64,000 bases of DNA, from positions 182,097 to 246,096 of the forward strand of contig NZ_JABX01000002.1 in assembly GCF_001469165.1 (NCBI RefSeq), written 5' to 3'. Both the position numbers and the translations under genes were made by a program. Of the stretch, positions 14,820 through 24,699 are shown piece after piece (the first letter of the stretch is position 1; every line of letters starts with the position of its first letter). The DNA comes from Thiohalocapsa sp. ML1. Lineage in GTDB: Bacteria; Pseudomonadota; Gammaproteobacteria; Chromatiales; Chromatiaceae. The notes below the pieces were generated by a model. It was not told the origin of the DNA, did not search any database, and saw nothing but the letters and a program-made list of their open reading frames with translations.

Positions 14820-17417
14820 CTACTCTTCGCGCAGCGCCTGCGCCGGCGCGGCGCGGGCGGCCCGTAGCGCCGGGTAGAGCCCGGCGACGATGGCCGCAAA
14901 CCAGGCCAGCAGCACGCCGGAGACGAGTGTGCCCGGCGCGATCTGCATCGGCATGGTCCAGCCGAAGGAGCGCAGGTTGATCACTTGAATCAGCAGGTCC
15001 CCCATGACCACGCCGAGCGGCATGGCCAAGAGCCCGGCGGCGATGCCCATCAGCGAAGTTTGCAACAGGATCAGCAGCCTGAGCTGCCCGCGGGTCATGC
15101 CGGTGGCGCGCAGCACCGCATAGTCCTTCGCGCGCTCCAGCTCCAAGGCCATCAGCGCGCTCAGGATGCCGACGAAGGCGACGCCGATGGCGAGCAGCCG
15201 CAGCACCTCGGTGATGGTGAAGGTGCGATCGAAGATGTCCATGGACAGCTCGCGGATGCCGCGGTTGGTCTGCACGGCGGCGGGGGGCGAGAGCCCGGCG
15301 GCGAGGGCCTCCACGCGCGCCTCGACGGACTCGGCATCCGCATCGCTCGCAAGCACGACGCCCATGGACGACACGCCCGGATCATCCCACAGCACCGCAT
15401 ACACCGGCTTCGGCAGGATCACGGTGCCGCTGTCGCTGCCGTAGTCCTGGAACACGGCGCCGATCTCGAAGGTGCGCCAGCCCGCGCCGGTGAAGAGCTC
15501 GATGCGATCGCCCGCGGACTTCTGCTGCCGATAGGCATAGGGCTCCGAGACCAGCGCCAGCTCGCCCGCCTGCCAGCGCGGCCAGAGGTCGTCCGCCGTG
15601 TCCCCGCTGAAACGGAAGCCGCGCGGACGCCCGGTGCTGGACGTGAGCGCGAGCAAGGTCATCTGCCCGTCGCGAGTCTCCACCCGACGGCCGCGGCCCT
15701 GGCTCACGGCGGCGACGCCGGGCAGGGCCAGCAGCTCGTCGGCCAGTGCGGGCGGCAGCGAGGCGGGGTTGCCGGCGCCGCCTTCCGCGTCCGTGGCGAT
15801 GTAGATGTCGGAGGTTAGCGTGTGCGCAAGCCAGTCCGACACGCTCGCGCGGAAGCTGCCGATCATGATGCCGACCCCGACGGTGGCCGCCACCGCCACG
15901 GCCAGCGCCGCCACGGCGAGGCCGGAGCGCGTGATGCTGGCCGTGATGCCGCGTGCCGCGAGCCGCCCGACGCTGCCGAACAAGGCGCCGAACAGCGGCG
16001 TCGTGGCCCAGGCGAGCAGGCGCACCACCAGCGGCATGCACAGGCTGGCGCCGACGATGACCAGGAACAGCGCGGCGAAGCCCCAGGTCATGGAGCGCCC
16101 GGACAGCGGAATCAGCAGCAGCCCGAGCCCGATCACCAGCCCACCCCCGGCGGCGAGCCAGGGCAGCAGCCGCTGCCCGCGCTGCTCCACCAGGGTGCGG
16201 CGGATCACGTCGCGCGGCTGCGAGCGCGCCGCCTCCAGCGCCGGCCCCAGCCCGGCGAGCAGCGTGACGCCGATGCCGAGTCCGACCCCTTTGGCCAGCG
16301 ACAGCCAGTCCAGGTGCAGGCTGCGCACGCTGAGCTGGAAGTAGATGTCGTTGATGGTGCGCGTCACCAACTGCACCAGCCCGGCGCCGACGGCGATGCC
16401 GGCGAGCACGCCGAGCAGCGCGCCGATGGCCGCGAGCAGCAGCGTCTCAAGCAGCACCAGCGCAAAGAGCTGCCCGCGCGTGACCCCCTGCATGCGCAGC
16501 GTGCCGAGCAGCGGTCGGCGCTGCAGCACCGCGAAGGTCATGGTGTTGTAGACGATGAAGCCGCCGACCAGCATCGCCAGCAGGCTCATGGCGGTGAGGT
16601 TGGTGTGAAAGGCGCGGGTCATCTGCGCCAGCGCGTTGGTGCGCTGCGCCGTCGTTTGGAGCCGGAGCCCCGTCGGCAGCGCCGCGGCGACGCGCGCGGC
16701 TTCGGTGTCGGTGAGGATCAGATCGATCCGCTCCACCTGCCCGATGCTGCCCGTCACCTCCTGCGCCGTGGCGATGTCCGCGAGCGCGAGGCCCGCGAGG
16801 CCACGGCCGTCTGCGTCCGCCAGCACGGCGGCGACCTGCATGCTGCGCGTGCCGCTGCCGATCTCGGCCTGCACGGTGTCGCCGGCCGCGACGCCCAGCG
16901 CGCGGGCGTCCGCCGCGGCGAGCACCAGCGTGCCGGACTCGCCTAGCAGCCGCACCAGCGCCGTCGCGAGCCCGGCGGCGGCCTCGGCATCGGCGGCGCC
17001 GCCGGCCCCAGCCAGCAGCCCGGGGCGCATCGGCGCCGCGGCGATGAGATCGAGCCCGAGCAGGGTCAGGCTGCGCTCGCCGATGCGGATCGGCGCCTCG
17101 ATCACCGGTGTCGCGAGGGACAGTCGCTGCTCAATGCGCAAGTCCACATAGGTCTGGTCGCTGATGCCGCCGGTGGCCGCCTGGATCTGGTGCGTCGCCG
17201 GCCCCGCCACCTGCTCCACCGAGAGCCGAAAGCCGCGCCGAGCGCTCTCGTTGGCGAGGTCCACGGCGATGACCACCGCCACGCCGAGGGCGATGCCGAT
17301 GATCGAGAGCCAGGTCTGCCACGGGTGCCGCGTGAGATAACGGCGGCTCGCGGCGATCAGCGCGGGCGGGAGGCGAAACGCATCCACGAGCGCCGCGGTG
17401 CCGCCGGACAGGCTCAC
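14820..17417 (-). CDS. ABC transporter permease, YbbP/FtsX type
   Basis: About 865 residues. The start is GTG at 17417 within a GTGA overlap with the ATPase stop; a longer upstream frame is a shadow of the ATPase gene. N-terminal helix (WLSIIGIALGVAVVIAVDLA), a periplasmic MacB-like domain, an FtsX domain with three helices (about 320-470), a second helix (WLAAGGGLVIGLGLLLIPLS), a second periplasmic domain and a final FtsX domain. This double-FtsX layout matches YbbP, whose partner YbbA is a LolD-like ATPase. Family knowledge suggests substrate extraction from the inner membrane rather than import; the cargo is unknown. Confidence 0.85.
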   Translation of the reverse strand: MSLSGGTAALVDAFRLPPALIAASRRYLTRHPWQTWLSIIGIALGVAVVIAVDLANESARRGFRLSVEQVAGPATHQIQAATGGISDQTYVDLRIEQRLSLATPVIEAPIRIGERSLTLLGLDLIAAAPMRPGLLAGAGGAADAEAAAGLATALVRLLGESGTLVLAAADARALGVAAGDTVQAEIGSGTRSMQVAAVLADADGRGLAGLALADIATAQEVTGSIGQVERIDLILTDTEAARVAAALPTGLRLQTTAQRTNALAQMTRAFHTNLTAMSLLAMLVGGFIVYNTMTFAVLQRRPLLGTLRMQGVTRGQLFALVLLETLLLAAIGALLGVLAGIAVGAGLVQLVTRTINDIYFQLSVRSLHLDWLSLAKGVGLGIGVTLLAGLGPALEAARSQPRDVIRRTLVEQRGQRLLPWLAAGGGLVIGLGLLLIPLSGRSMTWGFAALFLVIVGASLCMPLVVRLLAWATTPLFGALFGSVGRLAARGITASITRSGLAVAALAVAVAATVGVGIMIGSFRASVSDWLAHTLTSDIYIATDAEGGAGNPASLPPALADELLALPGVAAVSQGRGRRVETRDGQMTLLALTSSTGRPRGFRFSGDTADDLWPRWQAGELALVSEPYAYRQQKSAGDRIELFTGAGWRTFEIGAVFQDYGSDSGTVILPKPVYAVLWDDPGVSSMGVVLASDADAESVEARVEALAAGLSPPAAVQTNRGIRELSMDIFDRTFTITEVLRLLAIGVAFVGILSALMALELERAKDYAVLRATGMTRGQLRLLILLQTSLMGIAAGLLAMPLGVVMGDLLIQVINLRSFGWTMPMQIAPGTLVSGVLLAWFAAIVAGLYPALRAARAAPAQALREE

Positions 17418-18121
17418 CACGACAGCGCCTCCGTGCGCTCGGTGAGCCGGCCGCCGTCCACCGCGAAGACGCGGTCGGCGATGGCCGAGACCTCGCGGCT
17501 GTGGGTGACCAGGATCAGCGTGTGGCCCTCGTCGCGGAACAGGTGCGACAGCAGCTCCAGCACGCGGTGGCCGGTCTGCGCGTCCAGGTTGCCGGTGGGC
17601 TCGTCCGCGAGCACCAGCGCCGGGTCGTGGATGATGGCCCGGGCGATGGCGACGCGCTGCTGCTCGCCGCCGGAGAGCTGGTCTGGGAAGGCGCCCTCGC
17701 GCCCGTCCAGGCCCACCTTGCCGAGCAGCGCGGCGATGCGCTCGCGCCGGCGCGCCGCCGGCACGCCGTTCAGCTCCAGCGGCAGCGCCAGGTTTTCGGC
17801 GACCGTGAGCGTCGGGATCAGATTGAAGAACTGGTAGATGAAGCCGATGTGCCGCCGCCTGAGCAGCGTCAGCGCCGGCTCGCCCATGGTCACGACGCTC
17901 TGCCCCGCGATGCGCACATCGCCGGTGTCCGGGCGGTCGATGCCGGCGAGCAGGTTCAACAGCGTGGACTTGCCGGAGCCGGAGCGCCCGAGCAGCGCGA
18001 TGCATTCGCCGGGCGCCACCTTGAAGGCGACATCCTCCAGCACGACACGGCGCGCCCGGCCCTCGGCGTAAGACTTGCCGAGCCCCTCGACGGCGAGCGC
18101 GGGAACGGTTGCGTCATCCAT
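17414..18121 (-). CDS. ABC transporter ATP-binding protein, LolD/YbbA type
   Basis: 235 residues from ATG 18121. Walker A is GRSGSGKST, the Q-loop is YQFFNLIPTLTVAENLALPL, the signature is LSGGEQQRVAIARA, Walker B is ALVLADEPTGNLD and the switch His lies in LVTHSREV. The NxxPTLTVxEN and EPTGNLD forms are typical of the MacB/LolD/YbbA clade. It powers the permease encoded next, with which it overlaps by 4 bp. Confidence 0.93.
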   Translation of the reverse strand: MDDATVPALAVEGLGKSYAEGRARRVVLEDVAFKVAPGECIALLGRSGSGKSTLLNLLAGIDRPDTGDVRIAGQSVVTMGEPALTLLRRRHIGFIYQFFNLIPTLTVAENLALPLELNGVPAARRRERIAALLGKVGLDGREGAFPDQLSGGEQQRVAIARAIIHDPALVLADEPTGNLDAQTGHRVLELLSHLFRDEGHTLILVTHSREVSAIADRVFAVDGGRLTERTEALSW

Positions 18122-18219
18122 GGGCGGCTGTGCAGACCAAGGCGGGTTGGGACGATGCCGGCGCGCGTCGCGTCGGCGGCTCAGGGCGTCAGGTGATGCG
18201 CCCGCGGCGCTTTGGCAAG

Positions 18220-18870
18220 TCAGGTGCCGTCCGTGCTGCCGAGGGCGGCATCCCGCGCCACCGGGTCGGCGTAGCCGGTCAGGTCCGGCGGCGGCGGCAG
18301 GCGCTCGGCGAGGGCGTCCGGCACCTCGCCGCGGCCGGCCTGATAGAGCGCGCCGGACTCCAGCATGATCAGCGCCATCACGGTCAGCAACAGCGGCACG
18401 ACGCCAATGCGCGCCCAGATGGCCGCGCCCATATCCTGCGACGCCGCCTTATGGCGCTCCATCTCCTGCATCGCCGGCGGCAGGTCCGCGATGCGGGCGG
18501 CGAGCGCCGCGGTGTCGCCGTCGCCGCCGAAGAAGGCGAGGCTCACCACGGCCGCGCTGACCGCATAGGCAATCAGCAGCACCCGCCAGCGCCCGGCCGT
18601 CAGCCGCCAATGCGCGGCGGCGAACCAGGCGTCCTGCTCGGCCGCCCGCCGCGCGCGCAGCCAGGTGTAGACCATCACCGCCAGCGATGCCGCCAAGGGC
18701 ACCGCCACGGCCGGCCACTTGAGCCGGGCCAGCAGCGAATCCGGCTCTGCCATGGAGCCCGCGAGCAGGACCACGCCGATCAAGAGGTTAAACAGCACCA
18801 GGTTGATCATGGCCAGCTCGTGCGGCGCGCGACCGCGGCGACGTTGGACCTCATCGACGGCGTAGAACAT
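18220..18870 (-). CDS. Conserved membrane protein of unknown function
   Basis: 216 residues from ATG 18870. Membrane helices at about 20-40 (INLVLFNLLIGVVLLAGSMA), 53-72 (AVAVPLAASLAVMVYTWLRA), 98-116 (VLLIAYAVSAAVVSLAFFGG) and 160-180 (GVVPLLLTVMALIMLESGAL). No enzyme motif. I do not recognise a family. It is divergent from the HerA-type ATPase gene with a 149-bp gap. Confidence 0.6.
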   Translation of the reverse strand: MFYAVDEVQRRRGRAPHELAMINLVLFNLLIGVVLLAGSMAEPDSLLARLKWPAVAVPLAASLAVMVYTWLRARRAAEQDAWFAAAHWRLTAGRWRVLLIAYAVSAAVVSLAFFGGDGDTAALAARIADLPPAMQEMERHKAASQDMGAAIWARIGVVPLLLTVMALIMLESGALYQAGRGEVPDALAERLPPPPDLTGYADPVARDAALGSTDGT

Positions 18871-19019
18871 GGGGCATCGGCTTTTGGGCAGGATTTGCCG
18901 AGGCATTGTCCGTGAGCACCCGGCGGGCGGCAACCGAGTCTGGCGAGCTTCACGCTTGCCCGCGCCCGCGGGCGCCAACATACTGCGGCCGGGCACAGCA
19001 AGATCGAGGGGACGGCGCA

Positions 19020-20495
19020 ATGGCAGACGGCATTTTGGTGGGTAAGGGCGAGCAGCCGGTGCTGATCCGCCCGCGCATGGCGAACCGGCACGGCCTCGTC
19101 GCCGGTGCCACCGGCACGGGCAAGACAGTGACCTTACAGCGGCTCGCGGAGCGCTTCAGCCGCATCGGCGTGCCGGTGTTCGTCGCGGACGTGAAGGGCG
19201 ACCTCATCGGCATCAGTCAGCCCGGCGGCGACAACAAGCGCGTGACAGCGCGCGTGGCGGAGCTGGACCTCGTGGCCGAGGAGGGCTTCAGCTACGACGG
19301 CTGCCCCGTCGTGTGCTGGGACCTCTACGGCGAGCAGGGCCACCCCGTGCGCACCACCATCAGCGAGATGGGGCCGCTGCTCTTGTCACGCCTGCTGGAG
19401 CTCAACGACGTGCAGGAGGGCGTGCTCAACGTCTGCTTCCGCGTTGCCGACGACAACGGGCTCCTGCTGCTCGATCTCAAGGACCTGCGCGCGATGCTGA
19501 ACCACATCGCCGACAACGCGGCGTCGCTGCGGACCACCTTCGGCAATGTGTCTGCCGCCTCCGTCGGTGCCATTCAGCGCCGGCTGCTGACGCTGGAGGA
19601 GCAGGGCGGGGATCTGCTGTTCGGCGAGCCGGCGCTCGACCTCGCGGATCTGATGCGCGTGGATGCGAACGGCCAAGGCTCGGTCAACGTACTGGCCGCG
19701 GACAAACTCATCCGCAGCCCCCAGCTCTACGCCACCTTTCTGCTGTGGCTTTTATCAGAGCTGTTCGAGCAACTGCCGGAGCTCGGCGACCCGGACAAGC
19801 CCGTGCTCGTGTTCTTCTTCGACGAGGCGCATCTGCTCTTCAACGGCGCGCCGAAGGTGCTGGTGGACAAGGTCGAGCAGGTGGTGCGGCTGATCCGCTC
19901 CAAAGGGGTCGGCGTGTACTTCGTCACGCAGAACCCGCTGGACGTGCCGGACAGCGTGCTCGGCCAGCTCGGCAACCGCGTGCAGCACGCGCTGCGGGCC
20001 TTCACGCCGCGGGATCAGAAGGCCGTGCGCGCGGCGGCGCAGACCTTCCGGCAGAACCCGGCGCTCGACACCGAGGCCGCCATCACGGCGCTCGGCGTCG
20101 GCGAGGCGCTCGCCTCCACGCTGGACGACGACGGCATCCCGAGCATCGTGGAGCAGGTCAAGGTGGCGCCGCCCGGCAGCCGCCTTGGGCCCATCAGCCC
20201 GGCCGAGCGCCAGGCGTTGCTGCGTGCCTCGCCGGTGGCCGGCGTCTACGAGCAGACCGTAGACCGCGACTCCGCCTACGAGACGCTCAAGCTCATGGCC
20301 GAGCAGGCGGCACTCGCCGCCGAAGCGGCGGACTTGATGCCGCCGATGCCGACCACCCGCGCCCCGAGCCGCAACGCGCAGACGCCGCTCGAGGCCTTTG
20401 CCGTCAGCGCCATGCGCTCGCTCGGCACGCACATCGGCCGGCAGATCGCCCGCGGCACCCTGGGCTCGCTGCTCGGCGGGGCGCGGCGGCGGTGA
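19020..20495 (+). CDS. HerA-like ATPase, DUF853/YjgR family
   Basis: 491 residues from ATG 19020, with GAGGGGA upstream. The N-terminus MADGILVGKG leads into Walker A (GATGTGKTVTLQRLAERFSR), then VADVKGDLIGISQPG, Walker B VFFFDEAHLLFNGAP and QNPLDVPDSVLGQLGNRVQH, all typical of DUF853. The C-terminus has MRSLGTHIGRQIARG. Members are RecA-fold hexameric DNA-translocase-like ATPases of unknown biological role. Though next to the defence island, its sequence is the widespread YjgR form, so I treat it as core genome. Confidence 0.88.
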   Translation: MADGILVGKGEQPVLIRPRMANRHGLVAGATGTGKTVTLQRLAERFSRIGVPVFVADVKGDLIGISQPGGDNKRVTARVAELDLVAEEGFSYDGCPVVCWDLYGEQGHPVRTTISEMGPLLLSRLLELNDVQEGVLNVCFRVADDNGLLLLDLKDLRAMLNHIADNAASLRTTFGNVSAASVGAIQRRLLTLEEQGGDLLFGEPALDLADLMRVDANGQGSVNVLAADKLIRSPQLYATFLLWLLSELFEQLPELGDPDKPVLVFFFDEAHLLFNGAPKVLVDKVEQVVRLIRSKGVGVYFVTQNPLDVPDSVLGQLGNRVQHALRAFTPRDQKAVRAAAQTFRQNPALDTEAAITALGVGEALASTLDDDGIPSIVEQVKVAPPGSRLGPISPAERQALLRASPVAGVYEQTVDRDSAYETLKLMAEQAALAAEAADLMPPMPTTRAPSRNAQTPLEAFAVSAMRSLGTHIGRQIARGTLGSLLGGARRR

Positions 20496-20653
20496 TCGGA
20501 GCCCTGATCGAGTGCGACGGCGGGTACAGCATTGGCTGCGACTTCAGTTGCATCCCCAAGACGCTCTCCCTACTGAACCAAGCCGCTGCATAAAAAGGCA
20601 TCACGACACACGGTAAGCCGATCACACAACAACGGACCCACAGGACAAGCAGC

Positions 20654-23600
20654 ATGACGATGTCCATCCTCGACACATGCACACCGCGTAAGGACCTGCT
20701 CGCAGGGACCTTCAACCCCGAGATCTTCACCGCCAACCTGATGCAGGCCATCGGCCACTACCGGGGCGAGACCGATGTGATCGAGAACATCTACACGGAC
20801 CCCGTCGCCTTTTTTGGCGAAGGCACCTACCCCACGGAAGGCATGCGCCAGGTGTTGCGCAACATCTTCGGCCGCCTCAAGGGCAGTGACGCCAGTTACC
20901 CCGCCATCCAGCGCCTGGAGACTGCCTTCGGGGGCGGCAAGACCCACACCCTGATCGGGGCCACCCATCTCGCCTACCGCGGCACCGAGGTTGCCGAGGC
21001 CGCCCGCGAGCTGATCGACCCCGCCCTGCTCTTGAACGCAGGCGAGACCACCGTGGTCGGCATCGCCGGCGACCGGGTCACGATCCACGAGACCAAAGGC
21101 TCGCGTCTGATCCCCTACACCCTCTGGGGCGAGATCGCCTTCCAGATCGGCGGCGAGGACCTCTACCGCGAGATCGGCGCCACCGCGACCTCCTTCGGCT
21201 CCCCCGGAGACGAATACTTCGACCTGGCCCTCAAGGGCCGGCGCGTCCTCATCATGCTCGACGAGCTGGCGGCCTACGCCGCCCGCGTCGAAGCGGCTCG
21301 GCCCGGCGGTCGCTCCAGCGTCGCCACCTTCCTGATGTCCCTGTTCCAGTACGCCAAGGACCACACCGGCATCGCCGTGGTCCTGACCCTGGCCAGCCAG
21401 AAGGACGCCTTCGCCCGCCAGACCGCGATGCTCGCGGAGATCATCTCCCAGGCCAAGGGCGAGGAGGTCAGCAAGACCGAGGCCCTGGACATTGCCCGCC
21501 GCGCCGACGTCGAGGTCCGCAGCGTCGTCGCCCGCGACGTCACCACCGTGACCCCGGTCCGCGGCCAGGAGATCTCGCGCGTGCTCGCACGCCGCCTATT
21601 CAGGCGCATCGACCAGGACGCCGCGGCCCGCACCGCCGACACCTACATGGACATGTACCGGCGCACCGCGACCCTGCTGCCCGAGGCCGCGCGCCAGGAG
21701 ACCTTCCGCGAGCGCATGGTCACCCACTACCCCTTTCACCCGACCCTAGTCGACTACCTCACCGGCAAGCTCTCAACGGTCGAGACCTTCCAGGGCACCC
21801 GCGGTGTCCTGCGCGTCCTCGCCCTGACCGTCTCCCACCTCTGGAGAAAGCATGCCGCGGTCCCGGCGATCCATACCTGCCACCTGGACCTGAGGGATCA
21901 TCGCCTCTCCGACGAGCTAATCAGCCGCACCGAGAGCGCCGAGCTGCTGCCCATCGTCACCGCCGACGTGGGCGGCGCCGACAGCAGCGAGCTCGGTTCC
22001 CGCGACAGCAACGCAGCCCTGATGGACAAGCACAACCCCCATCCCGAGGGCTTTCCGCTCTACGAGGACACCTGGAAGACCGTCTTCCTGCACAGCCTGG
22101 CCGGATTCGGCGACGGCCTCGCCTCCAACGTCTTCGGCATCAGCAAGCAGGATGCCCTGTTCGCAACCGCCTTCCCCGGCATGACCCCGCCCCAGGTCGA
22201 GACCGCCCTGGATGCCATCCGCTCCAACGCCTACTACCTGCGCTTCTCCGAGACCGAGGGCCGCTACTACGCCAGCACCGGCGTCTCCATCAACCGCGTG
22301 CTCGCCGACATCCGCCGCGGCCTGCGCGGTTCGGATCGCATCGAAGAGCTGCTGGGCCAGACCTCCCGCAAGGTCGTGACCGCCGGGCAGCACCACTTCG
22401 AGGTCATCCCCGAGGTGACGGTCCCAGAGCGCATCCCGGACAAGACCGGCAAGCCCACCCTGGCCCTGATCGCCCTGGATGCCGACAGCATCCGGCCCGA
22501 GGAGCTGATCACCCAGGCCGGTCCCAACCGGCCGCGCATCGAGCAGAACCTGGTCCTGCTTCTGATCCCGGACACCGTCAGAGTCACGGGGGACCAGCGT
22601 TCCGGCGACGACATGCTCGACAACCAGGAGACCCGCGCCCTTGAGCTGCGCGACCGTCTCCAGAGCATCGCCGTCGATGTGCTCGCCCGCCGCATCCTCA
22701 AGCAGGACCCGGCCGCCTTCGGCCTCGCCGAGTCGGCGCTGAGCGACCAGACCTTCAGCCGCGACACCAAGGAGCGCGAGCAGGCCCTGATCACCGTCGT
22801 CACCCAGGCCTATCGCAACCTCTGGTTTCCGGGGGGTGGTGGGGCAGGCGGGGGCGGCAAGATCATCCGCCGCGAGATCAGCACCGCCGGCGGCGAAGGC
22901 GGCGTGTCCGTCATCGAGCGCATCAAGGAGGTCCTGCTCAACGACGGCGAGCTGGTCACCTTGGATCTGGCCGGCACCACCACCGCCGGCGCCTCCGCGG
23001 CCAAGCTCTTCTTCACCAACCAGGACTACCGCACCCTGGCGGAGCTGCGCGCCGACTTCGCCCGCCGCCGCGATTGGCCCCTGCTTGAGGAGTCCAGCGT
23101 CTTCGACACCCTGATCCGTGCCGGCGTCAACCACGGCGCCTGGTGCCTGTTCCGCATGGGTGAGGCCGAGTCCGAGAAGCCCGCCGAGTTTCACTCCCGC
23201 GACACCGGCGAGATCCCCTACCAGGTCAATCTCACCGACCCCGGCTGGAGCATCGTCACGCCCCAGGGCGCCAAGAAGCGCAACTGGACCGAATCCGACA
23301 AGCCCGACCCCACCCGCATCCGCCAAATGGGTCCAGGACGAGATCAACGGCTCCGGCTACTGCTCCGTGGCCGAGATCGCCTCCAAGGTCGAGCAGGCGC
23401 ATGGAAGCGTCCCGACCCAGGAGATCTGCAAGGCCGTCGACGAGCTGATCAAGGCCGGACACTTCTATGTCCACACCGCCGACAAGAACCCGGACCAGGA
23501 GCCCGACGCCCTGCGGGGTGCCAGCGACTGGGTCATGGAAACCGTCGGCCCCGAGTACAAGGTCGTCACCAAGCCAGAGGCCAGCAAGCGCGGATGGGTC

Positions 23601-23918
23601 ACCAAGCCGCCGACGGGTATCCAGATCGGCGGCGACGAGGGCCGCAAGAAGGTGCTGCCGCTGCTTAAATCTCTCGCCCAGATCTACAAGAGCGGCGGCA
23701 AGTCCACCATCGACTACCTGGAGGTCAGCGGCCTCAAGCTCCCCCAGGGCGGCATCTTCAACATCCAGCTCCAGACCCTGGCGCCAGAGGACATCCGCAC
23801 CCTCGACGAGCTGTTCGACATCGCCCTCGACCTGACCGACCAGCAACAGGCCGAGGTCCAGATCGTCATCAGTGCACCGCAACCCGACTGCAAGCTGGTC
23901 GAGCGTCTCCGGTCGTGA
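20654..23918 (+). pseudogene. DUF499 defence ATPase (PglY/BrxC-like), frameshifted
   Basis: The frame from ATG 20654 gives residues 1-892 of a large P-loop ATPase: RLETAFGGGKTHTLIGATH (Walker A at about 93-103) and RVLIMLDELAAYAAR (Walker B at about 198-205), typical of anti-phage DUF499 proteins. Between 23321 and 23330 the frame is lost; the next frame continues KWVQDEINGSGYCSVAEIAS to a stop at 23918. Dropping one C restores ...RIRKWVQDEI..., a protein of about 1,087 residues with a helical C-terminal domain (GIFNIQLQTLAPEDIRTLDE). Such ATPases accompany DNA methyltransferases in BREX-like loci. It may be a real mutation, a sequencing error or a phase-variable site. Confidence 0.85.
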
Positions 23919-23924
23919 AGAGTT

Positions 23925-24087
23925 TTCACCACAGAGAACACAGAGGGCACAGAGTTGGAGACGATGTCTATTACGAGAGCGATGCGTGCCCAGGATCGCA
24001 CCCAGGCAGCTTTCAGACCTTCAGACGTCCAGGAATCGATACAAGCAAAATCTTTTCCCCTGTGCGCTCTGTGTCCTCTGTGGTGAG
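23925..24087. repeat. CACCACAGAG inverted-repeat element 1
   Basis: The left arm TTCACCACAGAG...CACAGAG (23925-23954) and the right arm CTCTGTGTCCTCTGTGGTG (about 24067-24085) are complementary; about 110 bp of unrelated sequence lies between. It starts 6 bp past the DUF499 stop and ends just before the GxxExxY gene. Confidence 0.75.
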
Positions 24088-24095
24088 CAAATGCA

Positions 24096-24467
24096 ATGGA
24101 AAAGGATCCACTGAGCGGGGCTGTGATTGGTGCTGCGATCGAGGTCCATCGACACCTTGGCCCTGGACTGCTGGAATCGACCTACGAAGCATGCCTCGCA
24201 TATGAGTTGCAGCAACGAGGTATCGGATTCCAACTCCAAGTGCCGCTCCCAGTTCGCTACAAGGGTGTCAGCCTGGAGTGCGGCTATCGGATCGACGCGA
24301 TGGTCGAAGGCCGCCTGCTTCTGGAGCTGAAGGCCGTCGAGCGGATCTTGCCGATCCACGCCGCGCAGATTCTCACCTACATGCGCCTGGCCTCGGTCGA
24401 TACCGGGTTGCTGATCAACTTCAACGTGACGCGTCTCATCGATGGCGTCCAACGGTTCAAACTTTGA
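24096..24467 (+). CDS. GxxExxY family protein
   Basis: 123 residues from ATG 24096. The family signature is seen as GAAIEVHRHLGPGLLESTYE (GPGLLExxY), followed by GYRIDAMVEGRLLLELKAVE and ILPIHAAQILTYMRLA, the D...ELK pattern of a PD-(D/E)XK nuclease-like fold, and GLLINFNVTRLIDGVQR. The biological function of this common family is unknown. It is bracketed by inverted CTCTGTGGTG / CACCACAGAG repeats, so it may have arrived as a unit, separating DUF499 from its presumed partner gene. Confidence 0.85.
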   Translation: MEKDPLSGAVIGAAIEVHRHLGPGLLESTYEACLAYELQQRGIGFQLQVPLPVRYKGVSLECGYRIDAMVEGRLLLELKAVERILPIHAAQILTYMRLASVDTGLLINFNVTRLIDGVQRFKL

Positions 24468-24475
24468 AGAAATTT

Positions 24476-24691
24476 TTCACCACAGAGGACACAGAGAGCA
24501 CAGAGGAAAAGAATCTTTATCTCTTTATCTCTTTATCTCTTTATCTCTTTATCTCTTTATCTCTTTATCTCTTTATCTCTTTATCTCTTTATCTCTTTAT
24601 CTCTGTGTCCTCTGTGTCCTCTGTGTCCTCTGTGTCCTCTGTGTCCTCTGTATCCTCTGTGTCCTCTGTGTCCTCTGTGTCCTCTGTGGTT
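24476..24691. repeat. Inverted-repeat element 2 with expanded 8-bp and 9-bp microsatellites
   Basis: The left arm is TTCACCACAGAGGACACAGAG. Then come about eleven copies of TCTTTATC (24511-24600) and about ten copies of CTCTGTGTC (24601-24688, one copy with A for G), ending in CTCTGTGGT. The repeats end 9 bp before the start of the next gene and occupy the place where its ribosome-binding site and promoter should be. Confidence 0.85.
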
Positions 24692-24699
24692 AATCTCCC

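Noticed and set aside
17418..18005. Minus-strand frame extending the ABC permease to over 1,000 residues
   Set aside because: The extra N-terminal part is the out-of-frame shadow of the overlapping ATP-binding protein gene, and a GTGA overlap gives the natural start.
19020..20495. HerA-like ATPase as part of the adjacent defence system
   Set aside because: Its sequence is the widespread DUF853/YjgR form found in ordinary contexts, unlike the helicase-type HerA of defence loci; adjacency alone is not enough.
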